Translations under genes and position numbers: made by a program
Assembly (NCBI GenBank): GCA_002163975.1
Contig: CP019636.1
Location: 2,641,001-2,705,000 of the forward strand
Reading direction: 5' to 3'
DNA from: Nostocales cyanobacterium HT-58-2
GTDB taxonomy: Bacteria > Cyanobacteriota > Cyanobacteriia > Cyanobacteriales > Nostocaceae
Length of the DNA: 64,000 nt
Part shown: positions 23,532-31,535 of the stretch, piece after piece
Layout: every line of letters begins with the position of its first letter
Position numbering within the stretch: the stretch's first letter is position 1
Notes under the pieces: generated by a model
Told to the model about the DNA's origin: nothing
The model's database searches: none
What the model saw: the letters and a program-made list of their open reading frames with translations, nothing else

Positions 23532-24243
23532 AGGACATACAGATTGGTTACGTAGCGTTGCTTTCAGTCCTGATGGGCAAACCTTAGCAAGTAGTAGTGC
23601 TGACCACATAATTAAACTTTGGGATGTGCATCAAGGTAAATGCTTGAGAACTTTGCAAGCACATACAGGGTGGGTACGTTCAGTGGCGTTTAGTTTAGAT
23701 GAGCAAACCTTAGCTAGTGCAAGTGGCGATCGCACAATTAAAATTTGGAATTATCATACAGGTGAATGCCTGAAAACCTACACCGGACACACTAACAGCG
23801 TCTACTTCATTGCCTATAGTCCTGATAGTAAAATTTTAGTCAGTGGTAGTGGCGATCGCACTGTCAAAATTTGGGATTGTCAAACCCATATTTGCATCAA
23901 AACCCTACATGGTCATACCGTTGCATTTAGCCATGATGGACAAACTCTTGCTAGTGCATCTCATGACCAAACTGTGAGAATTTGGGATATCAACACGGGG
24001 GAATGTTGCTATGTCTGCGTTGACCATACACATTTAGTTTCTTCCGTAACCTTTAACCACAATGAGAAAGTTGTAGCCAGTGGTTCTCAAGACCAAACTG
24101 TGAGAATTTGGGATGTAGAGACAGGTAAGTGTCTGAAGATTTTACAAGCGAAAAGACTTTATGAGGCGATGAATATTACTAGAGTCAAAGGGTTAACAGA
24201 TGCGACGATTTTTACTTTAAAATCTTTGGGTGCAATAGGTTAG
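23532..24243 (+). pseudogene. C-terminal fragment of a WD40-repeat protein
   Basis: Open from the TnpB end: GHTDWLRSVAFSPDGQ, then five WD40 blades (SGDRTIKIWNYHTGECLK, SGDRTVKIWDCQTH, SHDQTVRIWDINTG, SQDQTVRIWDVETG). One blade lacks its first strand (LHGHTVAFSHDGQ joins directly). The tail AKRLYEAMNITRVKGLT and LKSLGAIG is the usual C-terminus of cyanobacterial NTPase-WD40 proteins. So this is the 3' end of a STAND-like gene whose NTPase part is gone, cut by the TnpB element. The remaining 236 codons have no stop but also no native start. Confidence 0.8.
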
Positions 24244-24314
24244 AAGTATTAAGAGATATTTGGAAATATTTAAACTCTCAGTTTCTTTCTAGTGCTGAGT
24301 TCGTCCTTTGCTGA

Positions 24315-24983
24315 TCAGCGACTCATTGCAAAAATCTGTTCAGCCGTTAAGGGAATGTTGGGAAACAATCTCGAATCAATTCGATTATTTCCTTGAAACA
24401 CCTTTGGGGGTAAATACTCACCATCTTCAAGTTGGTAAATTGTAATCGTTGGCTGCTTGGGAGAGCCAATGAAGCGAATACCACCAAAAGCAGCATAGTC
24501 CACAATGATGTACTCTAAAACACCTAAATCCTCATATTCAGCAAGTTTTGTTAGGTAGTCGTCCTTCCAATTATTACTAACAACCTCAGTGATTACCGGT
24601 GGTGGAATATATGCAGCAGCAGAACTAGAGCTAGTTTTCATCCGTTGCCATTCGTCCCTAGCAAATATGACAATATCGGCTTTTCGACTTTTTTCTTTTT
24701 CTCCTGGTGCTGTTTTGAGCCTAACCTGCTTTGACTGGCGCGATACGTAAGGCAGGTTATTTTCTTGGCAGTGATTTTCAAGGTAGGCACACAGTCTCTG
24801 GATTAAATCTTCGTGATTGGCATTGGGTTCTGATAATGGCACAGGAATCCCATCCAATAGCTCAAACTCTCTGCCTGAACCATCGTCCCAGGCAAGAAAC
24901 TCTTCAAAAGTCAGTGGTTGTGTGACGGTTACGTACATCGCACTCGCTCCATTGCTGACGGGTACTTGACTCAATGCTACCAA
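24315..24983 (-). CDS. Uma2 family PD-(D/E)XK nuclease-fold protein
   Basis: 222 residues. TFEEFLAWDDGSGREFELLDG is the N-terminal strand-helix unit of Uma2, here followed by HEDLIQRLCAYLENH, RKADIVIF (active-site Asp), VITEVVS (Glu), KDDYLTKLAEYEDLGVLEYI and a beta-rich C-terminus. It may start at MYVTVTQ 15 codons in rather than at the first Met. Function in the cell is unknown for the family. It is separate from the neighbouring fragments and appears intact. Confidence 0.85.
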   Translation of the reverse strand: MVALSQVPVSNGASAMYVTVTQPLTFEEFLAWDDGSGREFELLDGIPVPLSEPNANHEDLIQRLCAYLENHCQENNLPYVSRQSKQVRLKTAPGEKEKSRKADIVIFARDEWQRMKTSSSSAAAYIPPPVITEVVSNNWKDDYLTKLAEYEDLGVLEYIIVDYAAFGGIRFIGSPKQPTITIYQLEDGEYLPPKVFQGNNRIDSRLFPNIPLTAEQIFAMSR

Positions 24984-25133
24984 GATGTATGGCTTTGTCT
25001 ACCATAATTATCAGGTTGTAGTGCATGGGTAAGGCGATCGCTTCGCCAAAGCCTCCAACGCAATTCGTGAGTGTAGTGCGATCGCTTTTGTGTGAAAATA
25101 CCATTTTCATTGTCCGGTTATATTCTGTAACTG

Positions 25134-25400
25134 TTAATAGCTTATGGGCTACCTCAAGTTCATACCTATCATTCTATAGGTGCGGTTAAATATTGTAATG
25201 TAGAAAATCCACCGCAAGTTGCAGCAATTCGTCATTGTGTGGAGAAGGCAATTTTGGAACAAGCAGATTGTGTAATATCCACTAGTCCCCAAGAAGCAGA
25301 AGACCTGCGTCAATTAATTTCGCAATATGGACGTATTGAAGTTATTCCTTGTGGGATTGATACCGAACATTTTGGTTCTATTAGTAAAAAAGAGCAAAAA
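25134..25400 (+). pseudogene. Internal fragment of a GT4 glycosyltransferase
   Basis: The frame reads AYGLPQVHTYHSIGAVKYC, then EKAILEQADCVISTSPQE, and RIEVIPCGIDTEHFGSIS. This is the middle of a GT-B glycosyltransferase of the sucrose-phosphate-synthase-like group, from the end of the N-domain to the linker. Both the start and the UDP-sugar-binding half are missing. At 25400 it abuts the 3' flank of the FGE-fold gene on the other strand. Confidence 0.75.
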
Positions 25401-25409
25401 TATAAAGGG

Positions 25410-26246
25410 CTATTGACTCCACACAGCAGCACACACCACACGAAAACCGCTGTTGAAGACCCTGCCGCCCGCATCGTTGTTGAAGCGAAACGCCGAACGG
25501 CAGTCTCCAGGATTGAGGTGCCACGAACCCCCGCGCAGTATGCGATAATAATTACTATTATCATCTAGCCATGCACTTCCTTCTGTGGGCGCTCCTTCAT
25601 AATTACTATGCCAATGGTCAGCACACCATTCCCACACATTGCCGTGCATATCGTATAACCCAAAGGCATTTGCTACACCAAAGCTACCTACAGGCGTTGT
25701 CTCCTCGCGGTAAATCCCTTTGGGTCCTTGACCATAGGAACCTGACCATTTATATTGTTCGTTATCTGTACCTCGATAATTCGCTAAATCAGTTGTAATT
25801 GTCTCACCAAAGTGAAACGGAGTGATAGTTCCAGCACGACAAGCATATTCCCACTCAGCTTCACTCGGTAGACGGTAAGGTCTTTTGGTATGTGAGGATA
25901 GGCGAGCGCAAAACTCAACGGCATCATGCCAAGAAACTTGCTCAACGGGGCGATTTGCACCTTTAAATTCAGATGGTTCAGCATTGAGTTCGCTGTTCAC
26001 TTGTGGCAGAGAAGCTACTGCTTTCCATTGCGCTTGGGTGACAGGATACTTACCCATGCAAAAGGGTTTAATGGTTACTAAGTGTTGAGGGCTTTCCGAT
26101 TCATGGTGCTCAAGTTCATATTCTGGCGAACCCATTAGAAAAGTGCCCCCAGGAATCAGCACCATCTCTAGTTCAACTCCATCGCCCAAGTCTTCTAGAA
26201 AATATTGCGCTGTCCGCCCTGAACGGTTAATGACTATTCTTGGCAT
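25410..26246 (-). CDS. Stand-alone FGE/SUMF1-fold protein with a divergent C-terminal loop
   Basis: 278 residues covering one formylglycine-generating-enzyme-like domain: LEMVLIPGGTFLMGSPE (near 27), PVTQAQWKAV, RPVEQVSWHDAVEFCARLS, RLPSEAEWEYACRAG, NAFGLYDMHGNVWEWCAD, RILRGGSW and GFRVVCAA. It is a close paralogue of the C-terminal half of the protein at 27296-29293, even at DNA level (25575-26240 against 27470-28080). The two Cys that give true FGE its activity (Cys336/341 in human SUMF1) are not present after GGSW. A role as a binding domain is therefore more likely than sulfatase activation. The segment between RGGSW and GFRVV differs strongly from its paralogue. Confidence 0.82.
   Translation of the reverse strand: MPRIVINRSGRTAQYFLEDLGDGVELEMVLIPGGTFLMGSPEYELEHHESESPQHLVTIKPFCMGKYPVTQAQWKAVASLPQVNSELNAEPSEFKGANRPVEQVSWHDAVEFCARLSSHTKRPYRLPSEAEWEYACRAGTITPFHFGETITTDLANYRGTDNEQYKWSGSYGQGPKGIYREETTPVGSFGVANAFGLYDMHGNVWEWCADHWHSNYEGAPTEGSAWLDDNSNYYRILRGGSWHLNPGDCRSAFRFNNDAGGRVFNSGFRVVCAAVWSQ
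25413..25540 (-). other. Candidate diversified (VR-like) segment of the FGE-fold gene
   Basis: The last 40 or so codons. Fixed residues are RGGSW, P, CRSA, R and GFRVVCA. Between them many codons end in C or T and vary in the first two positions (CAC CTC AAT, GAC, TTC AAC AAC GAT, GTC TTC AAC AGC). That pattern is expected if the template codon was AAC or AAT and adenines were mutated. No template repeat is visible in the window. Confidence 0.45.
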
Positions 26247-26346
26247 TTATTTCTATCTGCTTGATTTTCTGGAGGCGACGCTGTGCGTATTTAAGCCTGA
26301 TTTGAATTCTATAATAAAAGAACTCAACGCCAGCGAGACAACGGTT

Positions 26347-27051
26347 ATGCTTCCATCCGATCTCAAAATTGCGTTACCAAGCACTGACGAACTTCCCTGC
26401 TGTGACGATATTCCTGTGGATAATGAAGACCAAAATTTTTTGCCCAATATTTTACTATTTTTATTGAACTCAATTTGGGCAAATCGCATGGATTGGTTCT
26501 TCGGTGTAGATATGGCAGTGTATCACACTACCGGGGTCAACCCGAGAGTACCTGTCGTACCAGATGCTTTTTTGAGTTTGGGAGTGGAACGGAAAAAAGG
26601 TGGTAAGTCTCGCAAAAGTTACGCCGTCTGGGAAGAAAATGATGTCGTCCCGATACTCACATTAGAAATGGTATCCCATACACCGGGAGATGAATACGAC
26701 GAGAAGCTGGCTATTTATACAAAACTTGGTGTTTTATACTACGTAATTTACAATCCGGAGTTTTGGCGACGCGACCAACATCAACCGTTTGAAGTGTATG
26801 AGTTGATAAATGGGAACTATCAGTTGCAGATAGGTGAACCATTATGGATGCCAGAGATAGGATTGGGTATTGGGCGACATCAAACAGTGATTGCTGGTAT
26901 TCAACAAGAGTTTTTATCTTGGTATGATCAGCAGGGAAACCGCTATTTGACAGATGCAGAACAGGTACAGCAGGAACGGGAGCGAGCTGAACAATTAGCG
27001 CAATATTTACGTTCTCTTGGCGTAGATCCAGATAATATTCCTGGCAAATAA
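26347..27051 (+). CDS. Uma2 family PD-(D/E)XK nuclease-fold protein
   Basis: 234 residues from ATG 26347 (MLPSDLKIALPSTDELPC). The longer frame from 26143 overlaps the opposite-strand FGE gene and has no family similarity there. Uma2 hallmarks are VVPDAFLSLGV, VPILTLEMVSHTPGDE, YDEKLAIYTKLGVLYYVIY and a C-terminal ERERAEQLAQYLRSLGVDP helix, common in the longer cyanobacterial members. It is divergent from the FGE-fold gene with about 100 bp between them. Cellular function unknown. Confidence 0.85.
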   Translation: MLPSDLKIALPSTDELPCCDDIPVDNEDQNFLPNILLFLLNSIWANRMDWFFGVDMAVYHTTGVNPRVPVVPDAFLSLGVERKKGGKSRKSYAVWEENDVVPILTLEMVSHTPGDEYDEKLAIYTKLGVLYYVIYNPEFWRRDQHQPFEVYELINGNYQLQIGEPLWMPEIGLGIGRHQTVIAGIQQEFLSWYDQQGNRYLTDAEQVQQERERAEQLAQYLRSLGVDPDNIPGK

Positions 27052-27295
27052 AATTCAGACCGCAGCGATTCTACTTAATTGTTCTTCTCTAATACTTTGT
27101 TTGTGATGATTGAGCTATTCCCAAAATATGATATTATTGTTGAGGCATCGCACTCATTCACCAAAAAGAACTTTCCCTCTTGCCACCTTAGCAGTTTAGT
27201 GAGCCAGCATTACTTTATCTAAAAAAATCCGGCTCGCTCCGCTCGCAAGAATAAAGAAAAAAGGGTAAAGGGCAAAAAGACAAAAGTATAAAGGG
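27052..27295. other. Convergent intergenic gap
   Basis: 244 bp between converging Uma2 and FGE-fold genes. It is A/T-rich near the right edge, with CGGCTCGCTCCGCTCGCAAG at 27230-27249. I see no obvious reverse transcriptase, template repeat or terminator hairpin of good quality. Confidence 0.35.
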
Positions 27296-29293
27296 CTACT
27301 CAGTCCTCCCGAACGCGCAGACAACACGAAAACCAAAATGGAAGTTGATGATGTCGCGCACCGCCCTACTGTCGCAGTCGCGAGACGCGGAACGGCAGAA
27401 TCTAGGAACGTCGTACCAGGAACCGCCCCGCAAAACAGCATAGTTATAATCATTATCATTATTTAACCATACGCTTCCGTCTGTGGGCGCTCCTTCATAA
27501 TTACTATGCCAATTGTCAGCACACCATTCCCAAACCTGACCGTGCATATCGTATAGCCCAAAGGCATTCGCTACACCAAAGCTGCCTACAGGCGTTGTTT
27601 CGCCACGATAAACCCCTTTGACACCAGCACCGTACGTGTAGTTAGCGTCGTAGTTTGCCAACTCAGATGTAATTGCCTCACCAAAGTGAAATGGAGTCGT
27701 CGTACCTGCACGACAAGCATATTCCCATTCGGCTTCACTCGGTAAACGGTAAGGTTTACCAGTGTATTGAGACAGGCGATCACAATACTCAACAGCATCA
27801 TACCACGAAACTTGCTCGACAGGGCGATTTTCTCCTTTAAAACGAGATGGATCAGGGTCAAGTTCGCGATTGACTTGTGGAAGGGAGGCTACTGCTTTCC
27901 ACTGTGCTTGAGTGACAGGATACTTGCCTAGGAAGAAAGGTTTAATCGTTACTGTATGCTGAGGGCTTTCAGAGCTTGAGCGCCCAGGTTCATCTTCTGG
28001 TGATCCCATCACAAAGCTTCTGGAAGGAATGGCTACCATCTCTAACTGCACTCCATTCCCTAAATCTTCGATAAACTCCTGAGCTTGCTGACGATGACGA
28101 TGAATGGTTAAATGACGACGAGAAGTCCATTGTTCCAGGACATCTTGCAGATTTCTTTTGGTAACTTTTTCACCAATTACTTCTGATAAAACTTCCCAGA
28201 GCTTAAGAGCTACATTCCTCAGATGACGTGCAGAGTATTTTGTTGATTCTGAAATTTTCTCATAGGTTTGATTGGCTAATGTTCCCTGTAGTATTGACCG
28301 TTCAAGATTATTGAGATGTTTTCCTGTTTTAGAAAAAACCATCTCATCCAAAATTTCGGGAAAACTACCTGTACTGATTTGAGCAGATTGATTAACTTCT
28401 ATTAGTGCGACTTCAAATTCAAAAGGTTGTAGGTTGATGCCTAGAGGAGTTTCTGTCTCCGCTTCGATAGTGATGGTTGCGACTTCAAATTCAAAGGTTT
28501 GTATTGGCGGTAACCCTTCAAGTCCAGCAACTGTTTGCCTAGAAGATGACATCACCCTTAAGCGCAAACCTTCTGGTAGCACTCTATCCGGGATTGTGAG
28601 TTCCTCATCACCTATGCGATAAGAACGATTCAGTTCTGCCTCACTGACTGTCTCTGGCGTTCTTAAGATCCGCTGCATCAGCCTTGCATACTCCAGCAAG
28701 GTTGGCTCTTGCTGTAACTGGGGTGATAGCTCAGAGGTAATTCGTGTCAATCGCGCTAACTCTGCCCGAATTCCTGACTCGCTACGGTTTTCGGAACCCA
28801 TTCCAATACTAGTCTCTAGGAGCCGCTTGGCAATCTCTCGTGCTGCTTCTTTGCACTGTTCATCCCCCAAATATACCATTGCCGCCCATCGTTGCGCTTC
28901 TAATTCCTGTTGCCGTCGCCCCGGATTCAGCCGACTCAGATAGCTGACATAACTAATTAAAACCTGCGCGACTTCCTGCATTCGCCGTTCGCCACAGTCC
29001 TTCTTCATTTGCTCCAGCAGATATGCTCGCACATGAGTATCCATCGCGTAAAGTTCGTACCCCACTTGAGCGCATAAGTCAGACAGCAACAAGTCAACCT
29101 CCGCCACCCAAGGAACTTGCTCACCTCGCAAGAATTCATTGCGTAAGTAGTTCACCAATTCTGGAGTCAGCACCAAAGGTAATGCAGCATGATACAAAAG
29201 CAGCCGATAAGACTCATCAAAACGCCCAACAAACCGTTCTACTGCTTGCTTTGCCTGTTCTCGCCATTGTTCTGCATCAGCTACGGTTGTCAT
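27296..29293 (-). CDS. VMAP-type conflict protein: helical region, HTH, FGE/SUMF1-fold domain
   Basis: 665 residues. The helical N-terminal region (about 1-230) with LYHAALPLVLTPELVNYL is found in cyanobacterial proteins encoded beside vWA and MoxR genes. Two short strands repeat FEFEVA (near 268 and 291). Residues 323-390 form the HTH known from vWA-MoxR-associated proteins (KHLNNLERSILQG ... EKISESTKYSARHLRN ... GEKVTKRNLQDVL). From about 405 to the end is an FGE/SUMF1 domain (FVMGSPED, PVTQAQW, RLPSEAEWEYACRAG, GQVWEWCAD, RGGSW, GFRVVCA). The catalytic Cys pair of true FGE is missing. The start overlaps the vWA gene by 4 bp. I infer that it is the target-binding or effector partner of the MoxR-vWA pair. 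Confidence 0.85.
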   Translation of the reverse strand: MTTVADAEQWREQAKQAVERFVGRFDESYRLLLYHAALPLVLTPELVNYLRNEFLRGEQVPWVAEVDLLLSDLCAQVGYELYAMDTHVRAYLLEQMKKDCGERRMQEVAQVLISYVSYLSRLNPGRRQQELEAQRWAAMVYLGDEQCKEAAREIAKRLLETSIGMGSENRSESGIRAELARLTRITSELSPQLQQEPTLLEYARLMQRILRTPETVSEAELNRSYRIGDEELTIPDRVLPEGLRLRVMSSSRQTVAGLEGLPPIQTFEFEVATITIEAETETPLGINLQPFEFEVALIEVNQSAQISTGSFPEILDEMVFSKTGKHLNNLERSILQGTLANQTYEKISESTKYSARHLRNVALKLWEVLSEVIGEKVTKRNLQDVLEQWTSRRHLTIHRHRQQAQEFIEDLGNGVQLEMVAIPSRSFVMGSPEDEPGRSSSESPQHTVTIKPFFLGKYPVTQAQWKAVASLPQVNRELDPDPSRFKGENRPVEQVSWYDAVEYCDRLSQYTGKPYRLPSEAEWEYACRAGTTTPFHFGEAITSELANYDANYTYGAGVKGVYRGETTPVGSFGVANAFGLYDMHGQVWEWCADNWHSNYEGAPTDGSVWLNNDNDYNYAVLRGGSWYDVPRFCRSASRDCDSRAVRDIINFHFGFRVVCAFGRTE
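27299..27430 (-). other. Candidate diversified (VR-like) segment at the FGE-fold C-terminus
   Basis: After RGGSW the codons run TAC GAC GTT, later TTC, then TCT, GAC TGC GAC AGT, GAC ATC ATC AAC TTC CAT. Nearly all end in C or T, with the first two bases varying. The fixed frame CRSA, R, RA, RD and GFRVVCAFGRT is retained, and a GC-rich stretch (GTCTGCGCGTTCGGGAGGACT) closes the gene. This fits a diversity-generating-retroelement variable region written from an AAC/AAT-rich template. Confidence 0.55.
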
Positions 29294-30384
29294 AAAAAAG
29301 GTGAATGTAAGTGTTGTAGGGGTTGCCCGCGTACAATATCAATAGCATTACTTAAGCCATTATTATCCATCTGATACATTCGCACCAAATTGGCAATAAT
29401 TTCTGCCGAACTGCCAATCCAACGTTCTTCTGGCATCGGGTTTAACCAAGCAATCAAAGAACTGTGTCGCTTGAGTTTAAATAAAAAACTCGTAGTCGCT
29501 CGAATTCGCTCTAACTTACGATACCCTCGTGCTGCCCCAGCATCGCTAACAATTAATATGCTAGTTTCATTATCGCAGGTTTCTATTACCGTCTGTAAGG
29601 CAACGGGTTCTGTCAGGTAAAGGTCTTTGTAAACACTCGCTGCCGGCACATTGTGGAAATAGAATACGTTGACTTTTTCTGGTTGCAAGTCGCTCTCATA
29701 GAGTGCTGTTTCCACTAAATCACGGGTAAAACGATGAAATGGCGTCATCGAGCCATTTTGGTCAAGCAACAGCAACAAATGGGCATTGTTTTGTTCTCGT
29801 CTGCGGTAGACTGGAGATAAGTAAAATCCCTGGCGAGTTGCTTGCTCAATGGTTGCCTCCACATCTAGTACATCTAATGGACCATTAGCAACAGGTCGGC
29901 GTAAATATCGCCAACTATAAACCATTGAACGGCGGGAAATGGGATAATACGTTTGTAATGTAGATGTATCCTCGTTTTCCACTGGTGTAAAAGGTGCCCG
30001 AACCGGGAGCGATGCCAGTTCTGGTTTAGACTTGATCTCGGTTACAGTCTGCGGTGGAGCCGTCGGTGATGATGGTTTCTGCGGTTCCTCCACCCGTTCT
30101 TGATCGGGCTCAGGCTTTGGCTCTACTGGAGGAGGTTTTTTAGACTGTTTGGGAGTTGAACTGATCAACAGGGACTCCCAAATGGGGTCAAACTGGCTTT
30201 GTTCGGATGGGGAGTGACACCATAAAATCTTTAATGTCTCTGCCAGTGCTTCTTCATTTTCCCCAAATCCCCCCTCAACTGCTTGCCGTGCTGCCAAAAG
30301 TTCTCCCACGCCAAGCTGAAAACCACTTTGACGTAGACGAATGAACGCACGAGTCATCAAATCTTGTGGGTTAAACGAACTCAT
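29290..30384 (-). CDS. vWA-domain protein of a MoxR-vWA system
   Basis: 364 residues. The N-terminal 70 residues (FNPQDLMTRAFIRLRQSGF, LGVGELLAARQAV) are the small helical domain typical of these vWA partners, followed by a Pro-rich linker (80-115). The C-terminal half is a vWA fold: HLLLLLDQNGSM (MIDAS D208-x-x-G-S212), FYFHNVPAASVY, and ILIVSDAGAARG with the second metal-site Asp. MoxR-type AAA+ ATPases act with vWA proteins in metal-dependent remodelling. The gene overlaps both neighbours by 4 bp, so the three are one transcription and translation unit. Confidence 0.85.
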   Translation of the reverse strand: MSSFNPQDLMTRAFIRLRQSGFQLGVGELLAARQAVEGGFGENEEALAETLKILWCHSPSEQSQFDPIWESLLISSTPKQSKKPPPVEPKPEPDQERVEEPQKPSSPTAPPQTVTEIKSKPELASLPVRAPFTPVENEDTSTLQTYYPISRRSMVYSWRYLRRPVANGPLDVLDVEATIEQATRQGFYLSPVYRRREQNNAHLLLLLDQNGSMTPFHRFTRDLVETALYESDLQPEKVNVFYFHNVPAASVYKDLYLTEPVALQTVIETCDNETSILIVSDAGAARGYRKLERIRATTSFLFKLKRHSSLIAWLNPMPEERWIGSSAEIIANLVRMYQMDNNGLSNAIDIVRGQPLQHLHSPFL

Positions 30385-31358
30385 GAGGCTTTGGCATACT
30401 TCTTCCAGTCCTGTTGCAGCTTAAATAATAACTCTCGGTAAGGAAGCAACTTGTCTTTTTTTAGTTGCGTTGCATTGTAAGGTTTTGCCTCAAATGTATG
30501 GAGTGCTTTCAGCCAATCGAGGAATTCGCTGGTTCCTGGTTTCTTGAAAAGTCCACCTTCATTCCATACAGCTATAAAGCGGTCAATTGCTGTGTTTATC
30601 AAATCAGAAGGCGGTGATTCTTCCTTACGAATTTGGTAATGCTTCTCGACGATATCCTGCAACCGTTTCGCATCGTTTGGGAAGTCTACATAATGATACA
30701 GGCAACGACGTAAAAATGGCGCAGGTAAGTTACCTTTTTCCTTATTACTGGTGATGATAACAATCGGTTTATGGTTAGCTGTAATTGTTTCCCCAGTTTC
30801 CTTAATTTTAAATTCCCAAGGTTCATCTAAAACCGTCAACAAGTCATTCGGGAAATCCAAATCTGCTTTGTCAATTTCATCAATCAGCACAACTGCTGGG
30901 TGGTTCTTTAGCTGAAATGCCTTTCCTAAAGCTCCAAATTTACGGTAATGTTTAGGGTTAGCAGGATTGCGATTGACTCTTTCTTCATCTTCCTCCTCGT
31001 CAGTTTCTGCTTGAGCTACTGGCAGCTGTTGCTCTGCTTTCTGTGTTTGCACATCATGCAGTCGCAGAATTGCATCATATTCATAGAGTCCATCCTGCGC
31101 TTTCGTAGTGGAACGGATATCCCAACGATAAAGGGGAAGTCCTAACTCATAGGCAACAGCCGAAGCAAGGCGAGTTTTACCACACCCGGCGTCTCCTTCT
31201 AATAATAATGGTCGCCTGAGATAGATTGCCAAATTGACGGCTTTCTTTAATTCGGGAGAAACCACGTATGGTTCTGGGTGGGTTGGTGAATCTTTATGCG
31301 GATTTTTGGGACGACGAGTGGGATTGTTTTCAAATTTAAGTTGACTGGCTGTAACCAT
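30381..31358 (-). CDS. MoxR-type AAA+ ATPase
   Basis: 325 residues from ATG 31358 (MVTASQLKFENN). The longer frame to 31418 needs a TTG start inside a duplicated sequence. Walker A is GDAGCGKT at 55-62 and Walker B VVLIDEID at 156-163. Sensor 1 is IVIITSNKEK, and the Arg finger region FLRRCLYHYVDFP is typical of MoxR. An acidic insert (ETDEEEDEE) lies between the two Walker motifs. The protein should form a ring and work with the vWA protein encoded next, with which it overlaps by 4 bp. In ternary conflict systems such ATPases gate the activity of an effector. Confidence 0.88.
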   Translation of the reverse strand: MVTASQLKFENNPTRRPKNPHKDSPTHPEPYVVSPELKKAVNLAIYLRRPLLLEGDAGCGKTRLASAVAYELGLPLYRWDIRSTTKAQDGLYEYDAILRLHDVQTQKAEQQLPVAQAETDEEEDEERVNRNPANPKHYRKFGALGKAFQLKNHPAVVLIDEIDKADLDFPNDLLTVLDEPWEFKIKETGETITANHKPIVIITSNKEKGNLPAPFLRRCLYHYVDFPNDAKRLQDIVEKHYQIRKEESPPSDLINTAIDRFIAVWNEGGLFKKPGTSEFLDWLKALHTFEAKPYNATQLKKDKLLPYRELLFKLQQDWKKYAKAS

Positions 31359-31395
31359 ATATTTAACGTTTATCTCAACAGAATCTATATGAACT

Positions 31396-31535
31396 TTATA
31401 AAAAAAGTCCTCATGCAAAAAGTTCTCGAGTCAGTGCAGTACACACCATTGCAGGAATTCCATTCTTATAAAAAAAGTCCTCATGCAAAAAGTTCTCGAG
31501 TCAGTGCAGTACACACCATTGCAGGAATTCCATTC
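31396..31535. repeat. Exact tandem duplication of 70 bp
   Basis: 31396-31465 and 31466-31535 are identical as far as I can compare them. The right copy contains the last 18 or so codons of the iSTAND-like gene (stop at 31481-31483), so the left copy is a non-coding duplicate of that gene's tail. It lies between that gene and the MoxR start. Confidence 0.9.

Noticed and set aside
25413..25564. Plus-strand frame after 25400 extending the glycosyltransferase fragment
   Set aside because: The sequence there is antisense to the FGE-fold gene; glycosyltransferase similarity stops at about 25400.
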